Notes under the pieces: model-generated | Told to the model about the DNA's origin: nothing | Databases searched by the model: none | Seen by the model: the letters and a program-made list of their open reading frames with translations, nothing else | Translations under genes and position numbers: made by a program | Shown here: positions 39,702-48,375 of the stretch, piece by piece | Layout of the letters: each line of letters opens with the position of its first letter | Position numbering within the stretch: the first letter of the stretch is position 1 | DNA from: CAYTBN01 sp964436045 | Lineage (GTDB): Bacteria; Myxococcota_A; UBA796; UBA9615; CAYRNR01 | Assembly: GCA_964436045.1 (NCBI GenBank) | Contig: CAYTBN010000004.1 | Coordinates: 62,001-126,000, forward strand | Length of the DNA: 64,000 nt | Direction: 5' to 3'

Positions 39702-40379
39702 GTGGGCTTCATCGCCTCGATCTGGGTGCTGGGCTCCGTGGGCATCCTGGTGGGCGCGCCCCAGCTGCTCCAGTGGCTCCTCGTGTTGCCGGTGTTTCCG
39801 CTGATGCTGCTCGACCTGCGCGCCGAGCAGCCGGGCCGCGCGGTGGTACGCATGGGCGTCTGGGCGGCTGCACTGACCGGACTGACGCTGGTCTGGTCGC
39901 TGACGGCGCCGGACTGGCTGGGCCGGGCGGTGCCGGAGGCGGGGTTCGCCGCCTGGGAGACCGGGCGCTTCGTGGAGGACGGGCGGGGGTTGCTGGCGCG
40001 GCCGCCGGACTACCTGACCGACCACGCCCTGGACTACGTGTACGTGAGCGCTGGGTCGGCCCTTGGCGCGGGACTCGTCCCCCTGTGGATGGGATCGGCG
40101 CGGGTGATCGCGGTGGCCCACGTGTGGGGCGCCGCCATCGTCGGCGACACGCCCGGCGGCTGGGCGCTCGGGCTGCAGCCGTGGAGCCCGGTCGGCGCCC
40201 TGGGCTACGCGCTGTTGCTGGTGGGCTGGGCCGAGGTGACCCTGGCCTACCTGGGCCGGCGGCGGGTCCGCTGGCGACCGCTGGGACGCCGCGTCCTGCT
40301 GGCCAGCTCGCTGCTGGCGATCCACGCGTCTCTCAAGCTCGCCCTCGCCGGTCCATGGCGCGAGTGGTTGGCTCCCTGA
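39702..40379 (+). CDS. Hypothetical multi-pass membrane protein (start uncertain)
   Basis: 225 residues from GTG 39702 with about six hydrophobic segments (GFIASIWVLGSVGILVG, LLQWLLVLPVFPLMLLDL, MGVWAAALTGLTLVW, and three later), Arg-rich loops and no family I recognise. The frame is open upstream through the hairpin element and the tRNA, so the real start must lie downstream of these. GTG 39702 is the first candidate after the element but lacks a ribosome site; ATG 39525 would start inside the element. It is possible that the element lies in the former 5' end of the gene. Confidence 0.6.
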   Translation: MGFIASIWVLGSVGILVGAPQLLQWLLVLPVFPLMLLDLRAEQPGRAVVRMGVWAAALTGLTLVWSLTAPDWLGRAVPEAGFAAWETGRFVEDGRGLLARPPDYLTDHALDYVYVSAGSALGAGLVPLWMGSARVIAVAHVWGAAIVGDTPGGWALGLQPWSPVGALGYALLLVGWAEVTLAYLGRRRVRWRPLGRRVLLASSLLAIHASLKLALAGPWREWLAP

Positions 40380-40458
40380 TCCGCAGTTCGCCGGGCCGCC
40401 GTCGGCCCTTGGGCTCCCCGGGCGCTCCCGCTATCATGGGCGCCGCCGGAGGTGCGAC

Positions 40459-41010
40459 GTGAAGATCTGGACCGCGTGGATGGTGATGCTGGCGGGGGTG
40501 CTGTTGATGGGGTGCCTGACCGACGACGGCGACGACGACGATCTGGCCCCCGGCGAGGGCTACGAGATCGGCGACACCCTCCCCACCTGCACCTTGACCA
40601 ACCAGGACGGGGGCACCACCTCGACCCACGACGCCGAGGGCGACCGGATCCTGCTGACGGTGGGAGCCGGCTGGTGCGAGCCCTGCGCCGACTCGGCCGC
40701 GGACGCGGAGGCGCTGTACGCCGAGATGAGCGATCTGTTCTCGTTCACCATGTACGAGACGCTGATCCAGGATGCCGCCTACACCGACGACGTGAGCGCC
40801 GAGGAGCTGCAGGCCTGGAAGGACGACCACGGGCTGACGACCCTGGACGTCTGGACCGACGGTGCCGAGACCTGCATCGATCCCTTCTCGACCGGCAACC
40901 TGCCGGTGTTCGTGATCGTCGATGAGACCCTGGTGATCCAGGACCTGATCGCCAACGGCTACAACGCCACGGTCGAAGGCCAGGTCAAGGACGCCCTCGA
41001 GGGGCTCTAG
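40459..41010 (+). CDS. Thioredoxin-fold lipoprotein (TlpA-like)
   Basis: A 183-residue lipoprotein: signal MKIWTAWMVMLAGVLLMGC (lipobox LLMGC), acidic linker (LTDDGDDDDLAPGEG), then a TlpA/ResA-like thioredoxin domain with GAGWCEPCADSAAD, a WCxPC redox site, and the cis-Pro in GNLPVFVIVDETL. A third Cys pair (PTCTL, TCIDPF) may form a structural disulfide. It probably reduces or assembles envelope proteins such as cytochrome c. GTG 40459 follows GCCGGAGGTGCGAC, a good ribosome site. Confidence 0.82.
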   Translation: MKIWTAWMVMLAGVLLMGCLTDDGDDDDLAPGEGYEIGDTLPTCTLTNQDGGTTSTHDAEGDRILLTVGAGWCEPCADSAADAEALYAEMSDLFSFTMYETLIQDAAYTDDVSAEELQAWKDDHGLTTLDVWTDGAETCIDPFSTGNLPVFVIVDETLVIQDLIANGYNATVEGQVKDALEGL

Positions 41011-41021
41011 GAGCCTGTCGC

Positions 41022-42806
41022 TCAGGGCGCAGCGGGCAACAGATCGGCGTAGATCGCGGCGTGGTCCTCGGCGGGACCGCAGGCTCCCCCCTCGAAGGGC
41101 ACGAGCGTCATGCCCTCGATGAGTGTCAGCAGCTGGTCGATCAGGTCACCGACCATCAATCCCACCGCCAGCTCCAGCAGGTTGCCCAGCCCCTCGCCCT
41201 CGCTCCGGTCCGCCGGGACTTCGGCCGACAGCAGCGTGGCCGTCATGTCCGCGCCCCGCACGGACAACGTCTCGCCCTCCGCATCGACGCTGGCCTCGAT
41301 CACCCCGTCGATAACGATCCGGTAGATGGGATCGGCGGCACCGTCCCCGTCAGTGTCCCCCGAGATGTCGACCATGAACCCGGGCAGCACGAACTCCAGC
41401 ACGCCCTCGGGACCATGGGCCGGTCGGCCCACGGGAGAGACACTCGGGGCAGTGTCGATGGTGATCGGGGCGTCGTCGTCCAGCACCTCCTCCAGGGAGG
41501 GGAACATCGGCTTGAGCACCGCGGCCGTGAACGGCAGCGGCGTATCCATCGGCAGCTCGCCCTCGATGTGCTGATGCAGCAGACCTGACCCCATCAGGGC
41601 GATCCCGATGGCCGACAGGGCGTCGTCGTCCAGGACCACCCACGCGCCATAGGCCACATCGTGGGGAGTGGTCATCCCCACCAGCCCGGGCAGGGCGCCC
41701 TCGGTGGACACCCGCATCTCCGGCACGTCGCCGCCGCTCGGTCCCAGCGAGAGGCTCAGGTCCAGCACCGCGGCGATGCCCTCGGGATCGTGGGTCACAC
41801 CGTCGAAGGCCAGTCCGACCATCACCGGCCCGAGCGGGAAGCCGTCTTCCAGGGTTCCGAGCGCCTGCTCGACGGCGCTCACGACCTGGTCCTGCAGCAT
41901 CGAGGCGATGGCGTCCTCGAGGAAGCCGGGGATCAACCACAGCACCAGGTCCTCGATCCAGTCCCAGATGCCGGGGAAGTCGGTGGTCAGGTTGACCAGA
42001 TCGACCGTCACGTCCGGCAGATCGACCACCAACGACCCTCCGGACGCCGAGAGGGTGGCCAACCCCTGGAGGTCCACCGCGTCGACGGTGACGGTGCCGG
42101 GATAGGTGCCCGCCCAGTCCGCGTCCACGGTCACGTCCATGACCACGTCCTGCAGCGCCGCGTCGACCCGGATCCCGTCCACGAGCGCGTCCATCTCCAG
42201 CGACAGCCCGCCGATGGTCGCGTCGTCCGCGGTCACGACGATCTGGGTGCCGACCCAGCTGTCGTCGTACAGGGGGTTGGACGACAGCAACATCGTGGCG
42301 ATGGCGTCCGGGGTGAAGGTGGTCAGAACGAAGCTCTCGATCCCCTCCAGCCCCCGATCCGTCAGCCGCACCGCCAGCCCGTCGTCCACCGGCAAGCTGG
42401 CATCGGTGGGCACCCCGTGCAGGTAGGTTCGCCGGTCGCGGGCCCACCCGCCGCTGTCCACCGCCTCGGCCATGATTGCCGTGTAGGGATCGCCGTTGTG
42501 CAGCGGGATCTCGACCGAGAAGGTCTCGCCGTCCACCTCGGCGGCGTTGCCGTTGACCGTCACCACCGGGTGGTCGCCCGTGACCGTCCCGCTGACCACC
42601 ACCGACTCCTCGAGTCCGATCTTGCCGTCCGCCGGGCTCTCGATGAGCAGAGTCAGATCGGGAATGCCGACCGAGTCGTCGTCGTCGTCGTCGTCCCAGC
42701 TGTCGTCGTCGTCGTCATCCGCGTCGGGGCGCTCCGGCTTGCAGCCGCCGCCCATGCCGACGATCAGCGCCACGATCATGCAGAGAAGAGTCCAGTATCG
42801 CGCCAT
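41022..42806 (-). CDS. Large lipoprotein with poly-Asp linker
   Basis: 594 residues. Signal MARYWTLLCMIVALIVGMGGGC, then a linker of almost pure Asp (DADDDDDDSWDDDDDDDSVG), an Ig-like or Big-type beta domain (~50-130), and a ~430-residue region alternating beta strands with long amphipathic helices (FPGIWDWIEDLVLWLIPGFLEDAIASMLQDQ) and a second one at the C-terminus (LLELAVGLMVGDLIDQLLTLIEG). A long barrel of the lipid-binding TULIP kind is possible, as a guess. Convergent with the thioredoxin lipoprotein. The 350 bases upstream contain an inverted repeat and a doubtful small gene. Confidence 0.78.
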   Translation of the reverse strand: MARYWTLLCMIVALIVGMGGGCKPERPDADDDDDDSWDDDDDDDSVGIPDLTLLIESPADGKIGLEESVVVSGTVTGDHPVVTVNGNAAEVDGETFSVEIPLHNGDPYTAIMAEAVDSGGWARDRRTYLHGVPTDASLPVDDGLAVRLTDRGLEGIESFVLTTFTPDAIATMLLSSNPLYDDSWVGTQIVVTADDATIGGLSLEMDALVDGIRVDAALQDVVMDVTVDADWAGTYPGTVTVDAVDLQGLATLSASGGSLVVDLPDVTVDLVNLTTDFPGIWDWIEDLVLWLIPGFLEDAIASMLQDQVVSAVEQALGTLEDGFPLGPVMVGLAFDGVTHDPEGIAAVLDLSLSLGPSGGDVPEMRVSTEGALPGLVGMTTPHDVAYGAWVVLDDDALSAIGIALMGSGLLHQHIEGELPMDTPLPFTAAVLKPMFPSLEEVLDDDAPITIDTAPSVSPVGRPAHGPEGVLEFVLPGFMVDISGDTDGDGAADPIYRIVIDGVIEASVDAEGETLSVRGADMTATLLSAEVPADRSEGEGLGNLLELAVGLMVGDLIDQLLTLIEGMTLVPFEGGACGPAEDHAAIYADLLPAAP

Positions 42807-42858
42807 GTCCAGCTCCCGGAGTCCGTCCGATCCGACCCGTCGAAGGCGCGGCAGTCAA

Positions 42859-42900
42859 GGTCAATCGGGCGTGCGTCGTCCTCCGGCGCCGCGATTGACC
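42859..42900. promoter_or_regulatory. Inverted repeat GGTCAATCG / CGATTGACC
   Basis: Perfect 9-base arms at 42859-42867 and 42892-42900 separated by 24 bases, in the gap upstream of the minus-strand lipoprotein. Each arm holds TTGACC reading outward, so it may be two divergent weak -35 elements or a binding site for a dimeric regulator. No good -10 box accompanies either. Confidence 0.35.
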
Positions 42901-42969
42901 CGGGCTGGCGCCCGCCGGTAGCCTTCGCCGGCGACCCAGATCGTCCGGAGCTGCATCCACGACCACGGA

Positions 42970-43152
42970 TTGGGGCTGGAGGGTGAGCTCGCCGGCAAGG
43001 AACGGTACACCCGGGAGGAACACCTGCTCGCCATGTTGGCCTGGGCCCACGCCGACCTGCGGTCCGCGGGCGTGGGTGCCGGCGGGCACCTCTGTGTCCA
43101 GGTCGAGCGGAACGGGCTCGCCGTCACGGCCGCCTTGCTGCGGGCCCGCTGA
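42970..43152 (+). CDS. Possible 60-residue hypothetical protein
   Basis: Frame from TTG 42970 (GLEGELAGKERYTREEHLLAMLAWAHADLRSAGVG...) to TGA 43152. Codon third positions are GC-rich and the sequence looks protein-like, with a helical middle, but there is no clear ribosome site or known relative. It ends four bases before the amidase stop on the other strand. It could be the remnant of a longer gene. Confidence 0.35.
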   Translation: MGLEGELAGKERYTREEHLLAMLAWAHADLRSAGVGAGGHLCVQVERNGLAVTAALLRAR

Positions 43153-43156
43153 GGAA

Positions 43157-44461
43157 TCAGCCCGACAGCGCCCGCTGGAACACGACACCGGCCCGCAGCA
43201 CGGCCAGATCCTCCCCCGGCCGACCCACGATCTGCAGGCCCACCGGCAGTCCACCCACCTCCCCCATCGGCACCGACAGGGCGGGCTGGCCCGTGAGGTT
43301 GAACGGGCAGGTGAAGGCCAGGTAGCGGTGGGGATCGGGGGCGCCGTGGGGGGTCGCAGGCAGCGGCGTGGTGGGAGACACCAGCAGGTCCACGTCGGCG
43401 GCCACGCGGCCGAGAAGGGTCCTGATCTGGTCCCGGCGCGCCAGGGCGGCCAGCCGCCGCTCCGCGGCCCCCTCCCGCGAACCCCGGGCGAGATCACGGC
43501 GTACCTCGGCCCCGAACCCGTCCGGGCGGCTGGCGAGCCGCGGACGGTGGATTTCTGCGGCCTCCGGTCCGTAGATCCGAGCCAGCAGTCCGAGGCCCTC
43601 GGAAAGCTCGGGGATCGAGACCGGACGCAGCTGCGCGCCGTTCCGCTCCAGGATCCGCAGCGATTCCTCGAGGCAACGGCCGGTCCCGCCGTCAGCCTGG
43701 TCGCCGAAGCCCTCGAGCACGCCGATCCGGGGGGTGGCGCCCGGATCCCGGTCCCCGAGCTGCGGCGCATACAGCCCGAGCGGGACCAGCGCGTCGAGCA
43801 GGGCGACCGCGTCCAGGGTGGTGCGGGTGAGCAAGCCCACGTGGTCCAGCGAGGTGGAGAGTGGCAGCGTGCCCTCGGTGGGCAGCAGCCCGGCGGATGG
43901 CTTGAAGCCGACCACTCCGCACAGGGCGGCGGGGATGCGCACCGAGCCGCCGGTGTCCGTGCCCAGGGCCGCCGCCACGCTGCCGTCGGCCACCGCCGCC
44001 GCCGAACCCGAGCTCGAACCGCCGGCCCGGAATCCACGCCGCGCCGGGTTGTGGACGTTACCGTGATGGACGTTCTCGCCCGTCACGCCGTCTGCCAGCT
44101 CGTTCATGTTGCAACGGCCGACCACCACCGCCCCGGCGGCCCGCAGCGCGGCGACCACCGGGGCGTCGGACGTCGGGATGCGGTCGTCGTAGGCCTGGCA
44201 GCCCGCGGCGCAGACGGTGCCCGCCTCGTCGATGTTGTCCTTGACCGCCAGCGGGAGTCCGTGGAGGGCTCCGCGCGGGTCCGCGGCGTCGAGGTCCCGG
44301 GCCACGGAGCGCGAGGTGGTGGTGTGGACCTCGACGAAGGCGTTGTGCACGGGCTGCCGGGCCGCGATGGTCTCCAGGCTCGCCTCGACCACCTCCCGGG
44401 CGCGCACTGCGCCGCAGTTCAGCTCGTGGGCGAGGTCGACCAGGGTCGGGAATCCGTGCAT
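43157..44461 (-). CDS. Amidase-signature hydrolase beside the N-heterocycle cluster
   Basis: 434 residues, intact amidase-signature enzyme: Lys in GLPLAVKDNIDEAGT (~residue 75), Ser pair in RAGGSSSGSAAAVADGS (~150) and nucleophile Ser in GTDTGGSVRIPAALCG (~172). Similar enzymes hydrolyse N-carbamoyl or simple amide compounds (AtzE, ureidomalonase, allophanate hydrolase N-domain); the substrate is not readable. ATG 44461 is used; a GTG is one codon upstream. It is divergent from the carbamoyltransferase-like operon, starts facing across 29 bases, so a shared control region is likely. Confidence 0.87.
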   Translation of the reverse strand: MHGFPTLVDLAHELNCGAVRAREVVEASLETIAARQPVHNAFVEVHTTTSRSVARDLDAADPRGALHGLPLAVKDNIDEAGTVCAAGCQAYDDRIPTSDAPVVAALRAAGAVVVGRCNMNELADGVTGENVHHGNVHNPARRGFRAGGSSSGSAAAVADGSVAAALGTDTGGSVRIPAALCGVVGFKPSAGLLPTEGTLPLSTSLDHVGLLTRTTLDAVALLDALVPLGLYAPQLGDRDPGATPRIGVLEGFGDQADGGTGRCLEESLRILERNGAQLRPVSIPELSEGLGLLARIYGPEAAEIHRPRLASRPDGFGAEVRRDLARGSREGAAERRLAALARRDQIRTLLGRVAADVDLLVSPTTPLPATPHGAPDPHRYLAFTCPFNLTGQPALSVPMGEVGGLPVGLQIVGRPGEDLAVLRAGVVFQRALSG

Positions 44462-44490
44462 CACGGCCAGGATTGTAGGATGTTCGGCCG

Positions 44491-45387
44491 ATGGGATACA
44501 CAGTGCCCGCGCTCACCTTCCGTTTCGACGCCGATCTGCTGGCGCACGCGGACGAGTGGATCGGCGAGGTGGACCGGGTCTTTCCGACAGCCGCCCTGGC
44601 CAGGGAACGTGATGGCCGACGACTGCTGACCATCGGCAGCATCGGGTCGCGGCTCGTGCCCTGGGGGATCGCCCTGCCGCTGGACCGGCCGCTTCCCGCG
44701 GTCGGGGCCCTGATCGTACTGCAGGGACGCGAGCTGGCGTTCCCGGGCGGTGGCGCCCCTCCCCTGCGCCTGTCCGGCGCTGGCGTCGATCTGGCGGTTC
44801 GGCCGGGGGCACTGTCCCACCGGGCGCTGCGCGGCCAGCTCGCCGCGCTGCCGGTCCCCACACCCGGCGAGGGGTCGTTGGCCGGCGGCGCGGGTGGACG
44901 GGTTCCGGCCCTCGTCGCCGCGCGGGTCGCGGAGGCGACGGTCACGGTGACCCGCAGCTTGTGCGGCCCGTCGCCCGACGATCTCCGCCCGCCCGTGCGC
45001 GCCCTGCTGGGCCTCGGCCCGGGCTCGACCCCCACGGGCGACGACGTGCTCATCGGACTGCTGGCCGCCGCGATCCGCTTCGCCGTCCCCGGCGGTCTCG
45101 CCCCCGCGGGCGTGGACGCGCTGCGCCGCGAGCTGGCGCAGGTCCCCGCCGACTCGACAACCGACGTGGCCCGCGAGATGATCGTCCACTCCTCCCGCGG
45201 CGCGTTCCCCGAGGACCTGGCCCGCTTCGTGGAGCTCCTCGGGGCACCGGGCCGGCCGCCAGCGGCGATCCACCGGGCCGCGGACGACCTGAGCGCGTTG
45301 GGTGGCAGCAGCGGCGCAGACATGCTCGGGGGGGTGCTGGCGCTCGCGGGCTCCGTGTCCGCGGGCGAGGAAAAGGCGGAACGATGA
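44491..45387 (+). CDS. DUF2877 protein (AllH/YlbF-like)
   Basis: 298 residues. The conserved DUF2877 block is GLGPGSTPTGDDVLIGLLAA (~residues 173-192); SSRGAFPEDL and GSSGADMLGGVL follow. In E. coli the related YlbF (AllH) works with FdrA (AllF) and YlbE (AllG) as an oxamate carbamoyltransferase in anaerobic allantoin use, and all three homologues are adjacent here. ATGA overlap with the next gene. The first ~100 residues are less conserved-looking and the start could be GTG 44503. Confidence 0.82.
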   Translation: MGYTVPALTFRFDADLLAHADEWIGEVDRVFPTAALARERDGRRLLTIGSIGSRLVPWGIALPLDRPLPAVGALIVLQGRELAFPGGGAPPLRLSGAGVDLAVRPGALSHRALRGQLAALPVPTPGEGSLAGGAGGRVPALVAARVAEATVTVTRSLCGPSPDDLRPPVRALLGLGPGSTPTGDDVLIGLLAAAIRFAVPGGLAPAGVDALRRELAQVPADSTTDVAREMIVHSSRGAFPEDLARFVELLGAPGRPPAAIHRAADDLSALGGSSGADMLGGVLALAGSVSAGEEKAER

Positions 45388-46925
45388 TCGAACGGATCGC
45401 GGTGCGTCCCGGCGCCTACTTCGACTCGGCGTTCCTGATGCGGATCGCCCGCCAGCTCGAGGGCACCGCGGGGGTGAGCGAGGCCGTGCTGCTGATGGGC
45501 ACGGAGATGAACCGCGACCTGCTGCGCCAGGCCGGTTTTGTTCGGGCCGACGTGGAGGGCGCCGGACCGATGGACCTGGTGATCGCGCTGCGCGCCGACG
45601 ACGAAGACGCCGGCGACGCGGCCGAGGAACGGCTCCAGGCGCTGCTCGACGGAGACGACACGACCGCCAGCCAGGCGCAGGCCGCCACCGCCCCCGCGAC
45701 CATCGGCGATGCCGTGGCCGCGGGGGGCGCCGACGCCGCGGAGACCGTGGTGTCGATCTCGGTTCCGGGAAGCTATGCGGCCCACGTGGCCCACCGGGCC
45801 CTGGACGAAGGCTGCCACGTCTTCCTGTTCTCGGACAACGTCTCCGTCGAGGACGAGATCGCGCTGAAGCGCCGCGGACGGGATGCCGGTCTGCTGGTGA
45901 TGGGTCCGGACTGCGGCACGTCGATCCTGGCGGGGATCGGGTTGGGTTTCGCCAACCGGGTCACCCGGGGGCCGGTCGGGCTGGTCGGTCCGTCGGGCAC
46001 CGGCATCCAGGAGCTCTGCTGTGGCCTCGATGCCGAGGGGATCGGCATCTCCCAGGCCCTGGGTACCGGCGGCAGGGACATGTCCGCGGCCGTGGGCGGG
46101 CCGATGACCGCGATGGGCATCGACCTGCTCGTCAGCGATCCGGAGACCGCGATCCTCGGGCTCGTGGCCAAGGCCCCCGCCGACGAGGTCGCCGACCGGA
46201 TCCACGCCCAGCTCGCCGCGGCCGGCAAGCCGGCGGTGGTCCGCTACCTGGGTGCCCCCCCCCGCGGGGACGCCGACGGGATCTCCTACGCCGGTTCCCT
46301 CGACGAAGCCGTGGCGCTGCTGGCCTCCCTCGCCTGCGCAGGATCCGGGGCGACCGTGCCTCCCGGAGCCACGGAGATCCCCGATGAGTTCACCGGCGTG
46401 GGCGGGCGGTTGATCGGGCTGTTCGGCGGCGGATCGCTGGCGGCCGAGGCCCGCGAGCTGCTGCGGCGAAGAGGTGTCCGCGAGCGCGGAACCGAGGAGC
46501 CGTGGTTGCCCGGTTCCCCCCTCCCCGATGGCGGGCACCTGCTCCTCGACACCGGCGACGACGTGTACACCCGCGGGAGGCCGCACCCGATGGTGGATCA
46601 GACCGCCCGCCTCGAGCTGCTCACCGAGGCCATCCGCCATCCGGGCGTGGGTGTGGTGCTGCTGGACCTGGTGCTCGGCGACGGTGCCCACCCCGATCCG
46701 GCGCCGGAGATCGCCGCCACGGTGACCGCCGCCAAGGAGGCCCGCGGGGACGGTCATCCGCTGGTGATCTGTTCCGTGTCGGGAACCACGGGCGATCCGC
46801 AGGAGGTCGACGTGCAGGCGGAGATCCTGCGCGTCGGCGGCGTGGTCGTCCGGCGGACCGCGACCGCCGCGGCCCGGTTCGCGGCGCTGATGCTCACCGG
46901 TGACGACGAGGGGAGCGAGCGATGA
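45384..46925 (+). CDS. FdrA/AllF-like acyl-CoA-synthetase-type protein
   Basis: 513 residues of the FdrA family, built like the succinyl-CoA ligase alpha chain without obvious CoA ligation. Landmarks are MIERIAVRPGAYFDSAFLMRIARQL at the N-terminus, VSISVPGSYAAHVAHRALDEG, GPDCGTSILAGIGLGFANRV and VGPSGTGIQELCCGLD, plus a C-terminal flavodoxin-like domain (VVLLDLVLGDGAHPDPAPEI). In E. coli FdrA (AllF) is one subunit of oxamate carbamoyltransferase. It overlaps both neighbours by four bases, so the three chains are made in fixed ratio. Confidence 0.88.
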   Translation: MIERIAVRPGAYFDSAFLMRIARQLEGTAGVSEAVLLMGTEMNRDLLRQAGFVRADVEGAGPMDLVIALRADDEDAGDAAEERLQALLDGDDTTASQAQAATAPATIGDAVAAGGADAAETVVSISVPGSYAAHVAHRALDEGCHVFLFSDNVSVEDEIALKRRGRDAGLLVMGPDCGTSILAGIGLGFANRVTRGPVGLVGPSGTGIQELCCGLDAEGIGISQALGTGGRDMSAAVGGPMTAMGIDLLVSDPETAILGLVAKAPADEVADRIHAQLAAAGKPAVVRYLGAPPRGDADGISYAGSLDEAVALLASLACAGSGATVPPGATEIPDEFTGVGGRLIGLFGGGSLAAEARELLRRRGVRERGTEEPWLPGSPLPDGGHLLLDTGDDVYTRGRPHPMVDQTARLELLTEAIRHPGVGVVLLDLVLGDGAHPDPAPEIAATVTAAKEARGDGHPLVICSVSGTTGDPQEVDVQAEILRVGGVVVRRTATAAARFAALMLTGDDEGSER

Positions 46926-48364
46926 GCCGCGAACAGGCGAGACGCCTCCTGGGCGGTCCCATCTCGGTGATCCACCTGGGCATCGACGCGGTGGTCGAGG
47001 GAGCCCGCGCCGCGGGTGCAACGGTGACGCCGGTCGCGTTCCAGCCCCCCGCGGGAGGGGACCCGGGCCGGATGGCGCAGCTGGCCGCCCTGGGCGGACG
47101 GCGGGAGATCATCGACGCAGCCAACGCCACCGCCCTCCAACGATTCCTGGCGGCAGAACCCCGGCTGGTCCGCGTCGGCGCGGCCCGCGACGAGGTGCCG
47201 GGGATGGACGAGGATCTCTTCCTGCACGCCGGCCCGCCCATCGACTGGGAGCGGATGTCCGGTCCCCTGCGGGGTGCGATCATCGGCGGTCTCCTGCTGG
47301 AGGGACGCGCCACTACCCCCGAGGAGGCCGCCGCGATGGCGGCCAGCGGGGCGGTCCGGTTCGAGCCGTGCCACGCCCACGGCGGGGTGGGGCCGATGGC
47401 GGGGCTGGTCACGCCGTCGATGCCCGTGTGGGTCGTCGAGGACGCCACCGAACCGTCGCGCCGCAGCTTCTGCACCCTCAACGAGGGACTGGGCAAGGTG
47501 CTGCGCTACGGCGCCTACGCCCCCGAGGTCATCGAACGACTGCGGTACATCGCCGACGAGCTGGGACCGGTGCTGGCCGACACCTTGAGGACCACCGGGC
47601 CCATCGATCTGAAGATGCTGACGGCCCAGGCGCTGCAGATGGGTGACGAGGGCCACAACCGCAACCGGGCCGGCACGTCGTTGCTGCTACGCGAGCTGGC
47701 CGCGGCGATGGCCCAGCTGGACCGGCCGGCGGCGGAGATCGGCCGCGCGCTGGCCTTCATCCACGCCAACGACCACTTCTACCTGAACCTGTCGATGCCG
47801 ATGTGCAAGTGCATGCTGATGGCGGCCGAGGGTCTGCCCGGCGCGTCCATGGTCACGGTGATGGCCCGCAATGGCACCGACTTCGGCATCCAGCTGTCCA
47901 GCCTGCCCGGCCGCTGGTTCACAGGGCCGGCGCAGCAGGTGGATGGGCTGTACTTCCCCGGCTTCACCGCCGCGGACGCCAACCCGGACATCGGCGACAG
48001 TGCGATCACCGAGACCGCGGGTCTGGGCGGTTTTGCGATGGCGGCCTCCCCGGCCATCGTCCAGTTCGTCGGCGGCACCGTCGCCGACGCCCTGGCCACC
48101 AGCCGGCGCATGCGCCGCATCGCCATCGGCCGCAACCCGGTCTGGGCGATCCCGACCCTGGACTTCGCCGGCACCGCCACAGGCATCGACCTGCGCCGGG
48201 TCCAGGAGCTGACCCAGCTACCGACCATCAACACGGGCGTCGCCCACCGGGAGCCCGGCGTGGGCCAGGTGGGCGCCGGACTGGTGAGCCCCCCCTGGAG
48301 CTGCTTCCACGACGCCCTCGACGCGTTCGTCGACCACTGCGAGACACTGCCCGACCACGGGTGA
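46922..48364 (+). CDS. DUF1116 protein (AllG/YlbE-like)
   Basis: 480 residues, DUF1116 family. Recognisable stretches: FEPCHAHGGVGPMAGLVTPSMPVWVV, LNEGLGKVLRYGAY, QMGDEGHNRNRAGTSLL and VTVMARNGTDFGIQLSSLPGRWFTGPAQ. The YlbE homologue (AllG) completes the AllFGH oxamate carbamoyltransferase. ATGA overlap with FdrA. The cyclase gene follows after 11 bases including a purine-rich ribosome site. Confidence 0.88.
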   Translation: MSREQARRLLGGPISVIHLGIDAVVEGARAAGATVTPVAFQPPAGGDPGRMAQLAALGGRREIIDAANATALQRFLAAEPRLVRVGAARDEVPGMDEDLFLHAGPPIDWERMSGPLRGAIIGGLLLEGRATTPEEAAAMAASGAVRFEPCHAHGGVGPMAGLVTPSMPVWVVEDATEPSRRSFCTLNEGLGKVLRYGAYAPEVIERLRYIADELGPVLADTLRTTGPIDLKMLTAQALQMGDEGHNRNRAGTSLLLRELAAAMAQLDRPAAEIGRALAFIHANDHFYLNLSMPMCKCMLMAAEGLPGASMVTVMARNGTDFGIQLSSLPGRWFTGPAQQVDGLYFPGFTAADANPDIGDSAITETAGLGGFAMAASPAIVQFVGGTVADALATSRRMRRIAIGRNPVWAIPTLDFAGTATGIDLRRVQELTQLPTINTGVAHREPGVGQVGAGLVSPPWSCFHDALDAFVDHCETLPDHG

Positions 48365-48375
48365 AGGAGACCCCC

